In this document: positions 43,506 to 51,638 of the stretch, one piece after another | Numbering within the stretch: the first letter of the stretch is position 1 | Layout of the letters: each line of letters begins with the position of its first letter | NCBI RefSeq assembly: GCF_040796495.1 | Contig: NZ_JBFNQN010000003.1 | Span: 186,001-250,000, forward strand | Direction of reading: 5' to 3' | DNA from: Kineococcus endophyticus | Lineage (GTDB): Bacteria > Actinomycetota > Actinomycetes > Actinomycetales > Kineococcaceae | Length of the DNA stretch: 64,000 bases | Position numbers and translations under genes: made by a program | The notes under the pieces: generated by a model | Databases searched by the model: none | What the model was told of the DNA's origin: nothing | Seen by the model: the letters and a program-made list of their open reading frames with translations, nothing else

Positions 43506-43925
43506 GTGGTGGGTACCCCGTTGATCGACCTGGACCCGACGTCCGAGGTCCCGATCTACCAGCAGATCCGCGACCGCGTCGTCGAGGCCATCGCCGCCGG
43601 CACCCTCCCCGTCGGGTCGGCCCTGCCGTCGGTGCGGGCGCTGGCCGGCGGGTTCGGCATCAACACGGCCACCGTCGCCAAGGCCTACGAGCGCCTGCGC
43701 GGCGAGGGCTTCCTGCGGACGACGAGCAAGTCCGGCTCCGTCGTCGCCCGCGGCCCGGGGGACCCGCCCTCGCCACCGCACGTCGTGGACGACTGGCGCG
43801 CCCGGGTGCACACCCTCCTCGCCGAGGGGCACGCCCACGGCGTCCCCGACGTCGTCGCCGTCTGCCGCGAGGTGCTGGCCGGCCTCGCCCCCGCCACCCG
43901 CGAGCCCGCCGAGGAGACCTCGTGA
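43506..43925 (+). CDS. GntR-family regulator (YtrA type)
   Basis: 139 residues from GTG 43506, with GGGAGG (43493-43498) seven bases upstream; ATG 43491 is possible but lies in the operator. The winged helix is typical: PIYQQIRDRVVEAIAAGTLPVGSALPSVRALAGGFGINTATVAKAYERLRGEGFL. Only a short tail follows, as in the YtrA subfamily, which has no ligand domain of classic size. It overlaps the DUF1648 gene by 4 bases and probably represses both. Confidence 0.92.
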   Translation: MVGTPLIDLDPTSEVPIYQQIRDRVVEAIAAGTLPVGSALPSVRALAGGFGINTATVAKAYERLRGEGFLRTTSKSGSVVARGPGDPPSPPHVVDDWRARVHTLLAEGHAHGVPDVVAVCREVLAGLAPATREPAEETS

Positions 43926-45019
43926 ACCACGTCGGCACCACCGCGATCGGCGTCGGCGCCTGCCTGCTCGTCGGGCTGACGCTGCTCCTCCTCCCGTCGC
44001 TGTCCGCCCGCACCCTGCCCCTCGGGGTCTCCGTCCCGCGCGAGCGCGCCGACGCCCCCGTCGTCCGGCACGCCGTCCGGACCTACCGGACCGCCGTGGC
44101 CGTCCTGACGGTGGTCGCCGCGCTCGTCGCCGCGCTCGTGAGGTCCCCCGAGGGCGTCCTGCCCGTCACGTACGGGCTCCTGGCCCTGGGGTGCGCTGCC
44201 TTCGTGCTGTGCCGCAGGCCGATCCGGGCGGCCAAGACGTCCGAGGGGTGGTTCCGGGAGGTGCCGGTCCGCCTCACCGCGCCCTTGGGCGACGTGCCCC
44301 GCCCGCCGGTCGCCGTGCACTGGTACGTGCTGGCCGCCGCCCTCGTCCTGGCGACGGCGGCGTTCGGCTGGACCCGCTACGACACCCTGCCGGACCCCTT
44401 CCCGACGCACTGGGACGGCGACGGCCGGCCCGACGCGTTCGCGGCCCGCTCCGTCTGGAGCGCGTTCGGCCCGCTGCTCGTGGCCGTCGGTCTGACGGTC
44501 CTGCTCGCCGCCCTCGCCTCCCTCGTGCGCCGGACCCCGCTGCGTCCGCGCGCAGGGGACGCCGACCCCCTCGCCCGGCCGCTGGCGACCGAGCGCGCCG
44601 CCCAGTCGCTGCTGGGGGTCGTCGCCCTGCTCGGCGCGGGGCTGGTCTGCGCGGTGCTCCTCGACGGGTGGCTGCACCCCGAGCGCCTGCGCTGGGCGGG
44701 GTTCACGCTCGTCGTCTTCGGGGCCGCGCTCGCGGTCACCGTCCTCGTCACCGTCCTCGTCACCGCCGTCCGCAGCCGGGCGCAGGGCCCGGCGCCGGAA
44801 GCCGGTGCGGCGCAGGCCCCCGACGACGACCGCCTGTGGCGCGGCGGCCTGCTCTACGTCAACCGGGAGGACCCCGCCCTGCTGGTCCCCAAGCGCGTCG
44901 GGGTCGGCTGGACGCTCAACGTCGGGCACCCGGTCGGGCGCGCCCTGGCGATCGGGCTGCTCGTCCTCGTCGGGGCCGGTCTCGCCCTCGCCGTCGTGGG
45001 GACCACGCTCGGCTCGTGA
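43922..45019 (+). CDS. DUF1648/DUF5808 membrane protein
   Basis: 365 residues with about seven helices. The central part TLPDPFPTHWDGDGRPDAFAARS is the DUF1648 signature; the later WRGGLLYVNREDPALLVPKRVGVGWTLN is the DUF5808 motif. Proteins of this kind, including SdpI-like immunity factors, are often encoded with YtrA-type regulators. An envelope-stress or toxin-immunity role is inferred from those relatives, not shown. Confidence 0.88.
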   Translation: MNHVGTTAIGVGACLLVGLTLLLLPSLSARTLPLGVSVPRERADAPVVRHAVRTYRTAVAVLTVVAALVAALVRSPEGVLPVTYGLLALGCAAFVLCRRPIRAAKTSEGWFREVPVRLTAPLGDVPRPPVAVHWYVLAAALVLATAAFGWTRYDTLPDPFPTHWDGDGRPDAFAARSVWSAFGPLLVAVGLTVLLAALASLVRRTPLRPRAGDADPLARPLATERAAQSLLGVVALLGAGLVCAVLLDGWLHPERLRWAGFTLVVFGAALAVTVLVTVLVTAVRSRAQGPAPEAGAAQAPDDDRLWRGGLLYVNREDPALLVPKRVGVGWTLNVGHPVGRALAIGLLVLVGAGLALAVVGTTLGS

Positions 45020-45023
45020 GCGG

Positions 45024-45446
45024 TCAGGACGGCTGCGCGGCCCGCACGTAGTTCGTGATGCGGGCCGTGCACAACCGCCGGCCCTCCTCGTCGGAGATGA
45101 CGACCTCGTGGCTGCAGAGCGTGCGACCCAGCGAGATCGCCGTCGCGACCCCCGTCACCAGGCCGGAGCGGACCGAGCGGTGGTGCGTGGCGTTGATGTC
45201 CGTGCCGAGCGCGAGCCCGCCGGGCCACACGTGCAGGTAGGCGCCGACCGAGCCCAGCGTCTCGGCCAGGGCGCAGCTCGCACCGCCGTGCAGGAACCCC
45301 GCGACCTGGGTGTTGCCCTCGACGGGCATCGTCGCGACGAGGCGCTCCGGGCTCATCTCCAGGAAGCGGATCCCGAGACGGTCCACGAGGGTGTCCGCGG
45401 CGAAGGTGGCGAGGATCTCGTCGATGGACGGCGCTGTTCCGGTCAC
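45024..45446 (-). CDS. Hotdog-fold thioesterase (PaaI/MenI-like)
   Basis: 140 residues from GTG 45446; GTG 45464 would add six. The fold signature includes LGIRFLEMSPERLVATMPV, the catalytic segment VAGFLHGGASCALAETLGS, and LGTDINATHHRSVRSGLVTG. It lies divergent from menD and convergent with the DUF1648 gene. Since DHNA-CoA must be hydrolysed to DHNA between MenB and MenA, and no other thioesterase is seen in the window, it is a good candidate for that step; this is inference from position. Confidence 0.88.
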   Translation of the reverse strand: MTGTAPSIDEILATFAADTLVDRLGIRFLEMSPERLVATMPVEGNTQVAGFLHGGASCALAETLGSVGAYLHVWPGGLALGTDINATHHRSVRSGLVTGVATAISLGRTLCSHEVVISDEEGRRLCTARITNYVRAAQPS

Positions 45447-45487
45447 CGCGGCAGGCTGCCACACGCTCGCAGGCGCACCATGGAGGG

Positions 45488-47164
45488 GTGAACCCCTCGA
45501 CCGCCTTCGCGACGGTCCTCGTCGACGCCCTGGTCCGGCTCGGCCTGCGACACCTCGTCCTGAGCCCCGGGTCGCGCAGCGCGCCCCTGGCCTACGCGGC
45601 CGCCCGCGCCGCCGACGAGGGCCGGCTGCGGCTGCACGTGCGCATCGACGAGCGCAGCGCCGGGTTCCTCGCCCTCGGCCTGGCCCGCGCGGGGGAGCTC
45701 GTGGCGGTCGTCACGACGAGCGGCACCGCCGTCGCCAACCTGCACCCCGCCGTCCTGGAGGCCCACCACGCCGGCGTGCCGCTCGTCGTGCTGTCGGCGG
45801 ACCGCCCGCACGAGCTGCGCGGGTCCGGGGCCAGCCAGACCGCGGACGCGCAGGCGCGCATGTTCCTGCCCTCGGTGCGCTACAGCGCCGACCTGCCCGC
45901 CCCGGTCGACCCGGCCGCGCAGGCCCCGGCGTGGCGCTCGGTCGTGTCCCGCGCGGTCGCCGCGGCCCGGGGGCTGCGCGGTGACGGGCCGGGTCCGGTG
46001 CACCTCGACGTGGGCTTCTCCGACCCGCTGACCCCCTCGCCCGACGTCCTGCCGGTCTCCACGACGGGGCTGACGGTCGTCGCCGAACCCGCTGCGCCGC
46101 AGCCGGTCGTGCTGGAGCGCGGCCCCAGGACCCTCGTCCTGGCCGGTGACGCCCCCGACCCCGCGACGGGCCGGGCCGCGCGCGAGCTGGCCGAGCACGC
46201 GGGCTGGCCGCTGCTGGCCGAACCCAGCTCGGGCGCCCGCGGCGGCGAGCGGGCCGTCGGGCCCTACCGCCTGCTGCTGGACGCCGACGACGGCCAGGGC
46301 CGCCTCGGGGACGTCGAGCGGGTCGTCCTCTTCGGCCACCCCACGCTGTCGCGGCCCGTGACCCGGCTGCTGGCGCGCGACGACGTCGAGCTCGTCGTCG
46401 TCAGCCCGGACGGCACCTGGCCCGACGCCGGGTTCCGCGCCGCCCGGGTCGTCCCGGCCGCCACCGTCACGAGGCGTCCGGAGGCCGGCGAGCAGGAGTT
46501 CGCCGCCCGCTGGGACCGCGCCGCGAAGCTGGCGGCCGACGCGGTGGACGCCGTCGTCGACGACGAGAGCGCGCTGGCGGGCCCCTGGGCGGCCCGCGAG
46601 GTCGTGCGCGCCTGCGCGGCCGACGGTTCGGTGCTCGTCGTGGCGGCCAGCAACGCCGTCCGCGACGTCGACCTCGCCGGCCACCCCCGCGGGGTCCGCA
46701 CCGTCTCCAACCGCGGGCTCGCCGGCATCGACGGGACGCTGGCCACGGCCGAGGGCGTCGCGACGGTCCTCGGGCCCACCCGGCTGCTCGTCGGCGACCT
46801 CGCCTTCCTGCACGACGTCAACGCGTTCCTGCCGGTGCCGGGGGAGACGCGGCCCGATCTGACCGTCGTGCTCGTCAACGACGACGGCGGGGGCATCTTC
46901 GAGACGCTGGAGCACGCCGCGGTCGTGACCCGGCCCACGTTCGAGCGGGTCGTCGCCACGCCCCACGGCGTCGACGTCGCCGCCCTCTGCGCCGCCTACG
47001 GCGTCCCGCACGTGCGCCCCCGCACCCGCGCCGAGGCGGCCGCCGTCCTGGCGACCCCGCCGTCGGGTCTGCGCGTCGTGGAGCTGCTCACCGACCGCGC
47101 CGCGGTCCGCCCCCGCCTGGAGCGCATCACCGCCGCCGTCCGCGCGGCCGTCCTCGACGCCTGA
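45488..47164 (+). CDS. menD: 2-succinyl-5-enolpyruvyl-6-hydroxy-3-cyclohexene-1-carboxylate synthase
   Basis: 558 residues, thiamine diphosphate enzyme. N-terminal pyrimidine-binding part: [18 protein letters not shown] and [15 protein letters not shown] with the activating Glu, then [20 protein letters not shown]-terminal cofactor part: [17 protein letters not shown] and [14 protein letters not shown]. It joins 2-oxoglutarate and isochorismate, the first committed step of menaquinone synthesis. menF (isochorismate synthase) and menH are not in this window. Confidence 0.96.
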   Translation: MNPSTAFATVLVDALVRLGLRHLVLSPGSRSAPLAYAAARAADEGRLRLHVRIDERSAGFLALGLARAGELVAVVTTSGTAVANLHPAVLEAHHAGVPLVVLSADRPHELRGSGASQTADAQARMFLPSVRYSADLPAPVDPAAQAPAWRSVVSRAVAAARGLRGDGPGPVHLDVGFSDPLTPSPDVLPVSTTGLTVVAEPAAPQPVVLERGPRTLVLAGDAPDPATGRAARELAEHAGWPLLAEPSSGARGGERAVGPYRLLLDADDGQGRLGDVERVVLFGHPTLSRPVTRLLARDDVELVVVSPDGTWPDAGFRAARVVPAATVTRRPEAGEQEFAARWDRAAKLAADAVDAVVDDESALAGPWAAREVVRACAADGSVLVVAASNAVRDVDLAGHPRGVRTVSNRGLAGIDGTLATAEGVATVLGPTRLLVGDLAFLHDVNAFLPVPGETRPDLTVVLVNDDGGGIFETLEHAAVVTRPTFERVVATPHGVDVAALCAAYGVPHVRPRTRAEAAAVLATPPSGLRVVELLTDRAAVRPRLERITAAVRAAVLDA

Positions 47165-47190
47165 CGCCCTCGCCCGCCCCGCCCCCTTCT

Positions 47191-47256
47191 GCGTGGAAAA
47201 CACACTTTCCGCCCCTGGGGGACCCCTCTGAGGGGCGGAAAGAGTGTTTTCCACGC
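47191..47256. repeat. 66-bp near-perfect hairpin between menD and menG
   Basis: The left arm (47191-47216) begins GCGTGGAAAACAC and the right arm (47231-47256) ends GTGTTTTCCACGC. The 26-base arms pair at 25 positions, with one A-A mismatch at position 14; the loop has 14 bases and contains its own GGGG/CCCC pairing. No reading frame and no U-tract. It could end menD transcription, or be a copy of a dispersed palindromic repeat. The A/T content of the arms differs from the surrounding DNA. Confidence 0.85.
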
Positions 47257-47328
47257 GGGACTGGGCCGGGGTGTCCGGGATCACCGTCCGAGGCGGCCGA
47301 CCCGGCCAGCGGGATCGTCCGCTGCTGC

Positions 47329-47334
47329 GAGACT
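47329..47334 (+). promoter_or_regulatory. -10-like hexamer of menG
   Basis: GAGACT, six bases before GTG 47341, consistent with a leaderless transcript separate from menD. Confidence 0.38.
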
Positions 47335-47340
47335 GGTCGG

Positions 47341-48066
47341 GTGGTGACCCCGGACGTCTCGACGCAGCGCGAACTGGCCGACCTCAGCAAGCGACCGGCG
47401 CAGGTCGCGGGCATGTTCGACGACGTCGCCGAGAAGTACGACCGCACGAACGACGTCCTGTCCGGCGGTCAGGACCGGCTGTGGCGCCGGGCCGTCCTGC
47501 GGGCCGTCGACGCCCGGCCGGGGGAGACCGTGCTGGACCTCGCGGCCGGGACGGGCCGCTCCAGCGAGCCCTTCGCCGACCGCGGGGTGCGCGTCGTGCC
47601 GTGCGACTTCTCGGCCGGCATGGTCCACGCGGGCAAGCGCCGGCGTCCCGACCTGGGCTTCGTCGTGGGCGACGCGACGCGGCTGCCGTTCGGCGACGGG
47701 GTCTTCGACGCGGCGACGATCTCGTTCGGGCTGCGCAACGTCGTCGACCCGGACGCCGGGCTGCGGGAGATGGCGCGCGTCGTGCGGCCGGGTGGCCGGC
47801 TGGTGGTCTGCGAGTTCTCGACCATCCCGAACCCGTTGCTGCGCAAGGCGTACACGACGTACCTGCACCACGGGCTGCCGCGGGTGGCGCGGCTGGTGAG
47901 CTCGCACGGGGAGGCGTACAGCTACCTCGTCGACTCGATCGACGCGTGGCCGGACCAGGCCGAGCTGGCCCTGCGCATCGGCGAGGCCGGGTGGGAGCGC
48001 GTGGCGTGGCGCAACCTCTCCTTCGGCGTCGTGGCGATGCACCGGGCCGTGCGCGCAGCGGTCTGA
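47341..48066 (+). CDS. menG: Demethylmenaquinone methyltransferase
   Basis: 241 residues. Class I SAM methyltransferase of the UbiE/MenG type: [26 protein letters not shown] at the N-terminus, SAM motif [48 protein letters not shown]. It methylates demethylmenaquinone, the product of MenA. Start GTG 47341 or the adjacent GTG 47344. The menaquinone reductase gene follows. Confidence 0.95.
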   Translation: MVTPDVSTQRELADLSKRPAQVAGMFDDVAEKYDRTNDVLSGGQDRLWRRAVLRAVDARPGETVLDLAAGTGRSSEPFADRGVRVVPCDFSAGMVHAGKRRRPDLGFVVGDATRLPFGDGVFDAATISFGLRNVVDPDAGLREMARVVRPGGRLVVCEFSTIPNPLLRKAYTTYLHHGLPRVARLVSSHGEAYSYLVDSIDAWPDQAELALRIGEAGWERVAWRNLSFGVVAMHRAVRAAV

Positions 48067-48076
48067 CGGACACGAC

Positions 48077-48082
48077 TAGACT
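48077..48082 (+). promoter_or_regulatory. -10 hexamer of menJ-like gene
   Basis: TAGACT, directly followed by the Rex-like palindrome, so the transcription start near 48089 would lie inside that site. No convincing -35. Confidence 0.45.
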
Positions 48083-48100
48083 TCGTGAAAACTTTCACGA
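48083..48100 (+). promoter_or_regulatory. Putative Rex operator at menaquinone reductase promoter
   Basis: TCGTGAAAACTTTCACGA is a perfect 8-bp inverted repeat around two bases. It matches the general Rex operator TTGTGAAAnnTTTCACAA except for one base in each arm. It abuts the TAGACT -10 and precedes the ribosome binding site, a position where bound repressor would block transcription. Rex itself is encoded at 13759. Confidence 0.65.
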
Positions 48101-48111
48101 GCGGAGGGACC

Positions 48112-49392
48112 ATGGAGACGCAGGACGCGGACGTGCTCGTCGTCGGGGCCGGGCCGGCCGGCTCGACGCTGGCGCGGCACCTCGCGGACGCCGGGCGTCG
48201 CGTCCTGGTGCTCGAGAAGTCCTCGTTCCCGCGCGAGAAGGTCTGCGGTGACGGCCTGACGCCGCGTGCCGTGCACGAGCTCGACCAGCTCGGTCTGCGC
48301 ACCGACGTCTCCGACGGCTGGATCCGCAACAAGGGTCTGCGGCTCCTCGGCGGCGGCGTCCGGATGCAGGTCCCGTGGCCGGAGATCACCGACTTCCCCT
48401 CCTACGGGCTCGTCGCCACGCGCTCGAGCTTCGACCAGGCCCTCGTCGAGCACGCGCGCGCCGGGGGAGCGACCGTCGCCGAGCGCACGAGCGTCACCGG
48501 CCCCGTCCTGGACGAGCGCACCGGGCACGTCGTCGGCGTCACCGCGCGCCCCGTCGACGAGAAGGGCCGCAAGGCCGGCGAGGAGCGCACCTACCGTGCG
48601 CCCGTCGTCGTCGCGGCGGACGGGGTCGGCGGCCGCCTCGCCCTCTCGATGGGCCTGGCCAAGCGCGACGACCGCCCGCTCGGCATCGCCGTCCGCACGT
48701 ACTTCACCAGCCCCCGTCACGACGACGACTGGATGGAAGCCTGGATGGAGCTGCGCGAGGGCGACAGCTCCACCGGCCCGCTGCTGCCCGGCTACGGCTG
48801 GGTCTTCGGCGTCGGCGACGGCACCTCGAACGTCGGCCTCGGCGTCCTGGACCCCGGGTCCGGCGACATCGACTACCGGGACCTGCTGCGGCGCTGGATG
48901 TCCGGGATGCCGGCGGAGTGGCGCTTCCGCGAGGAGGACCAGGTCGGCCCGATCCGCGGCGCCGCCCTGCCGATGGCCTTCAACCGCACCCCGCACTACA
49001 CGCGCGGGCTCGTCCTCGTCGGCGACTGCGGCGGCATGGTCAACCCGTTCAACGGCGAGGGCATCGCCTACGCCATGCAGTCCGGGCGGATCGCGGCCGG
49101 CGCCGTCGACGACGCCCTGGCCGCGACCGACGAGCGCGCCCGCGAGCGCGCGCTGCAGTCCTACCCCGCCGCAGTTCGCGCGGACCTGGGTGGGTACTAC
49201 ACGCTGGGTCGTGTGTTCGTCTCCCTCATCGGCCACCCCGAGGTCATGCGCGTCGCGACCCGGTTCGGGCTGCCGCGCCCCGGCCTGATGAAGCTCGTGG
49301 TCAAGCTCCTGGCCAACCTGGCCGACCCGACGTCGAAGGACGCCACCGACCGCGTGGTCGTGGCGCTGAAGCGATTGGCCCCTGCCTCGTGA
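48112..49392 (+). CDS. menJ: Geranylgeranyl reductase-family protein, probable menaquinone reductase
   Basis: 426 residues from ATG 48112 with GGAGGG before it. FAD enzyme: DADVLVVGAGPAGSTLARHLADAG (dinucleotide fold), SFPREKVCGDGLTPRAV (the family's catalytic-loop Cys region), and VLVGDCGGMVNPFNGEGIAYAMQSG (second FAD motif). Homologues saturate one or more double bonds of the menaquinone side chain. The location after menG and the 4-base overlap with the polyprenyl synthase support that role; geranylgeranyl groups of other lipids are the alternative substrate. Confidence 0.9.
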   Translation: METQDADVLVVGAGPAGSTLARHLADAGRRVLVLEKSSFPREKVCGDGLTPRAVHELDQLGLRTDVSDGWIRNKGLRLLGGGVRMQVPWPEITDFPSYGLVATRSSFDQALVEHARAGGATVAERTSVTGPVLDERTGHVVGVTARPVDEKGRKAGEERTYRAPVVVAADGVGGRLALSMGLAKRDDRPLGIAVRTYFTSPRHDDDWMEAWMELREGDSSTGPLLPGYGWVFGVGDGTSNVGLGVLDPGSGDIDYRDLLRRWMSGMPAEWRFREEDQVGPIRGAALPMAFNRTPHYTRGLVLVGDCGGMVNPFNGEGIAYAMQSGRIAAGAVDDALAATDERARERALQSYPAAVRADLGGYYTLGRVFVSLIGHPEVMRVATRFGLPRPGLMKLVVKLLANLADPTSKDATDRVVVALKRLAPAS

Positions 49393-50453
49393 ACCCGTCT
49401 GTGAACACGTCTCCCACCACCGCCGGGAAGACCTCCGGGCAGGCGCAGGGCGCGCTGCCGACGACGGACCCCGCCCTCGAGGACGCCCTCCGCGACGGCC
49501 TCGACGCGGTGGAGGTGCGGCTGCGGCACGCCGTCAGCACCACCGACCCGATCGCCGACGCCCCGGCCCGCCACCTGGTGGAGGCCGGCGGCAAGCGCGT
49601 GCGCCCCATGCTCACGCTCCTCGGCGCCCACCTTGCCGCCCCGGGCAGCGCGGTCGTGGCCGACGAGGTGCTCGAGGCGGCGGTCGTCTGCGAGCTGACG
49701 CACCTGGCCTCGCTCTACCACGACGATGTCATGGACTCCGCCCCCACCCGTCGCGGAGCGCCTGCGGCGCAACAGCTCTACGGCAACAACACGGCCATCC
49801 TCATCGGCGACCTGCTCTTCGCCCGCGCCTCCAACGTCGTCGCCGCGCTGGGCCCCGAGGCCGTCCTGCTGCAAGCCGCGACCTTCGAGCGGCTGTGCCT
49901 GGGCCAGCTGCACGAGACCGTCGGGCCGCGCCCCGACGAGGACCCCGTGCGGCACTACCTCGACGTGCTGAGCGACAAGACCGCCTCGCTCATCGCCACC
50001 GCCGGCCGCTTCGGCGCGCTGTTCGCCGGCGGCTCCGAGGACGTGGTGCAGGCGATGGTGCGCTACGGCGAGGACGTCGGCGTCGCCTTCCAGCTCGCCG
50101 ACGACGTCCTGGACCTGGCCAGCGACACCGACGAGTCCGGCAAGCGGCCCGGGACCGACCTGCGCGAGGGCGTCCCGACGCTGCCCGTGCTGCTCGCCCG
50201 CCGCGCCGCCGCCGAGGGCGACGCGGACGCGCGCGCCGTCGTGGACCTCCTGGACTCCGGTCGCCTCGCCGACGACGACGTCCTCGCCGAGGCCGTCGCC
50301 GCCCTGCGGGCCCACCCCGTCACCGAGGCCGCCCGCGCCACCGCGCGCGAGTGGGCGCACCGCGCCGCCACCCACCTCGCCGCCCTGCCGCCGTCGCCCG
50401 CGCGCGAGGCGCTCGAGGTGTACGCCGCCACCGTCGCGGACCGCGTGGCCTGA
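49389..50453 (+). CDS. Long-chain polyprenyl diphosphate synthase
   Basis: 354 residues from GTG 49389, overlapping the menJ-like stop by 4 bases. Trans-prenyltransferase markers: GGKRVRPMLTLLGA, the first Asp-rich motif in LASLYHDDVMDSAPTRRG, and the second in FQLADDVLDLASDTDESGKRPGTDLREG. It should make the hepta- to nonaprenyl chain used by MenA; chain length cannot be read with confidence. About 30 disordered residues precede the fold. Confidence 0.93.
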   Translation: MNPSVNTSPTTAGKTSGQAQGALPTTDPALEDALRDGLDAVEVRLRHAVSTTDPIADAPARHLVEAGGKRVRPMLTLLGAHLAAPGSAVVADEVLEAAVVCELTHLASLYHDDVMDSAPTRRGAPAAQQLYGNNTAILIGDLLFARASNVVAALGPEAVLLQAATFERLCLGQLHETVGPRPDEDPVRHYLDVLSDKTASLIATAGRFGALFAGGSEDVVQAMVRYGEDVGVAFQLADDVLDLASDTDESGKRPGTDLREGVPTLPVLLARRAAAEGDADARAVVDLLDSGRLADDDVLAEAVAALRAHPVTEAARATAREWAHRAATHLAALPPSPAREALEVYAATVADRVA

Positions 50454-50515
50454 CGCTCCACGCGCCCCCTCGCCGGTCCGCCTCGAGCTCGCCGGACCCC
50501 GGCGGCGCAACCCAC

Positions 50516-50623
50516 CGGTGTCACCCCGTGGGGTGACGTGTGGGTGTCCCGATGACGTCGTCCTGACGACCTCGCCCGAACACCCACAGCTGACTCCACG
50601 GCTCACCTCACGTGGTGACACCG
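50516..50623. repeat. Nested inverted-repeat element between convergent genes
   Basis: Outer arms 50516-50536 and 50603-50623 pair at 19 of 21 positions (CGGTGTCACC at one end, GGTGACACCG at the other). Inside them, TGTGGGTGT (50539-50547) pairs with 50580-50588, and GTCGTC (50557-50562) with GACGAC (50565-50570). The left arm also folds on itself (GTCACCCC/GGGGTGAC). The whole 201-base gap between the polyprenyl synthase and the SDR gene has no frame. It may be a two-way terminator or a mobile palindromic repeat. Confidence 0.7.
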
Positions 50624-50654
50624 ATGGGTGTCCCCTCCACGCGCGAGCGCCGCC

Positions 50655-51449
50655 TCAGCCCTTCGGCCGCGCGACCATCCCGGAGACCCGCGCCACGACC
50701 CCGCGCGGCATCAGCCGCGCCACGACCCCGAGCGCGGTGAACAGCGGCCCGTCGACGACGCTCGGCCCGCCGGACTGCAGCGCACGCAGCGTCGTGGCGA
50801 CGACGTCGTCGACGGTGCGGCGGGGCAGGCCGCTGTCGGACTCCTCCCCGGCCACCTCGAAGAACGGGGTGTCGGTGGGGCCGGGGCAGACGGCGAGGAC
50901 GCGCACGCCCGTGCCGCGCTGCTCGGCCCACAGCGCCTCGGTGAACGACAGCACGAACGCCTTCGTCGCGGCGTACACGGCCAGCCCGGGGACCGGTTGC
51001 AGCGCAGCGACACTGGCGACGTTCACGACGACCCCGGAACGGCGCGCGACCATCGCGGGCAGGAAGCGGGTCGTCAGGTCGACGACGGCGGAGCAGTTCA
51101 CGGGCACCTGGGCGACGAGCGCGTCGGCGTCCGCGCCGGCCACCGGACCGGCGACGCCGAAGCCGGCGTTGTTCACGAGCACGTCGACGTGCAGCCCCAG
51201 CGCCAGCACCCGCTCGTGCAGGTCGCGGCCCGCCCCGGGCGCGCCGAGGTCGGCGGGGGCGACGTGGACGGTCCGTCCGTGCGCCGCGCGCACCTGCGCG
51301 GCCAGCTCCTCCAGGGCGTCCGCCCGCCGCGCGACGAGGACGAGGTCGGCCCCGCGTTCGGCCAGGGCCCGTGCCAGCCCGGCCCCGATCCCCGACGACG
51401 CCCCGGTGACCAGGGCCGTGCGTCCGGCGTACGTCTGCGACTGGCTCAT
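50655..51449 (-). CDS. Short-chain dehydrogenase/reductase
   Basis: 264 residues from ATG 51449 (ATG 51461 would add four). Classical SDR: cofactor motif ALVTGASSGIGAGLARALAERG, NNAGFG, catalytic Ser in VVNVASVAA and YxxxK in LAVYAATKAFV, then CPGPTDTPFF. The ARR after the second strand (LVLVARRADAL) suggests NADP(H). Substrate unknown. Confidence 0.93.
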   Translation of the reverse strand: MSQSQTYAGRTALVTGASSGIGAGLARALAERGADLVLVARRADALEELAAQVRAAHGRTVHVAPADLGAPGAGRDLHERVLALGLHVDVLVNNAGFGVAGPVAGADADALVAQVPVNCSAVVDLTTRFLPAMVARRSGVVVNVASVAALQPVPGLAVYAATKAFVLSFTEALWAEQRGTGVRVLAVCPGPTDTPFFEVAGEESDSGLPRRTVDDVVATTLRALQSGGPSVVDGPLFTALGVVARLMPRGVVARVSGMVARPKG

Positions 51450-51638
51450 GCGGCTGAGCATGGTCCCCCCGGCTGGACGCCGGGTGGGCGGCCCCGCGGG
51501 CCCGGCTGGATTCCTACGAGTCTGCTGGTCGACACCTGTGGATCACCGGTGCGAGAGTGTGCGCGCCGTCGCAGGACGCGACGTGCCGCGGACGGCGACG
51601 ACGCCGTGCGCGACGGACGACGGTTGCGAGGACCTTCG

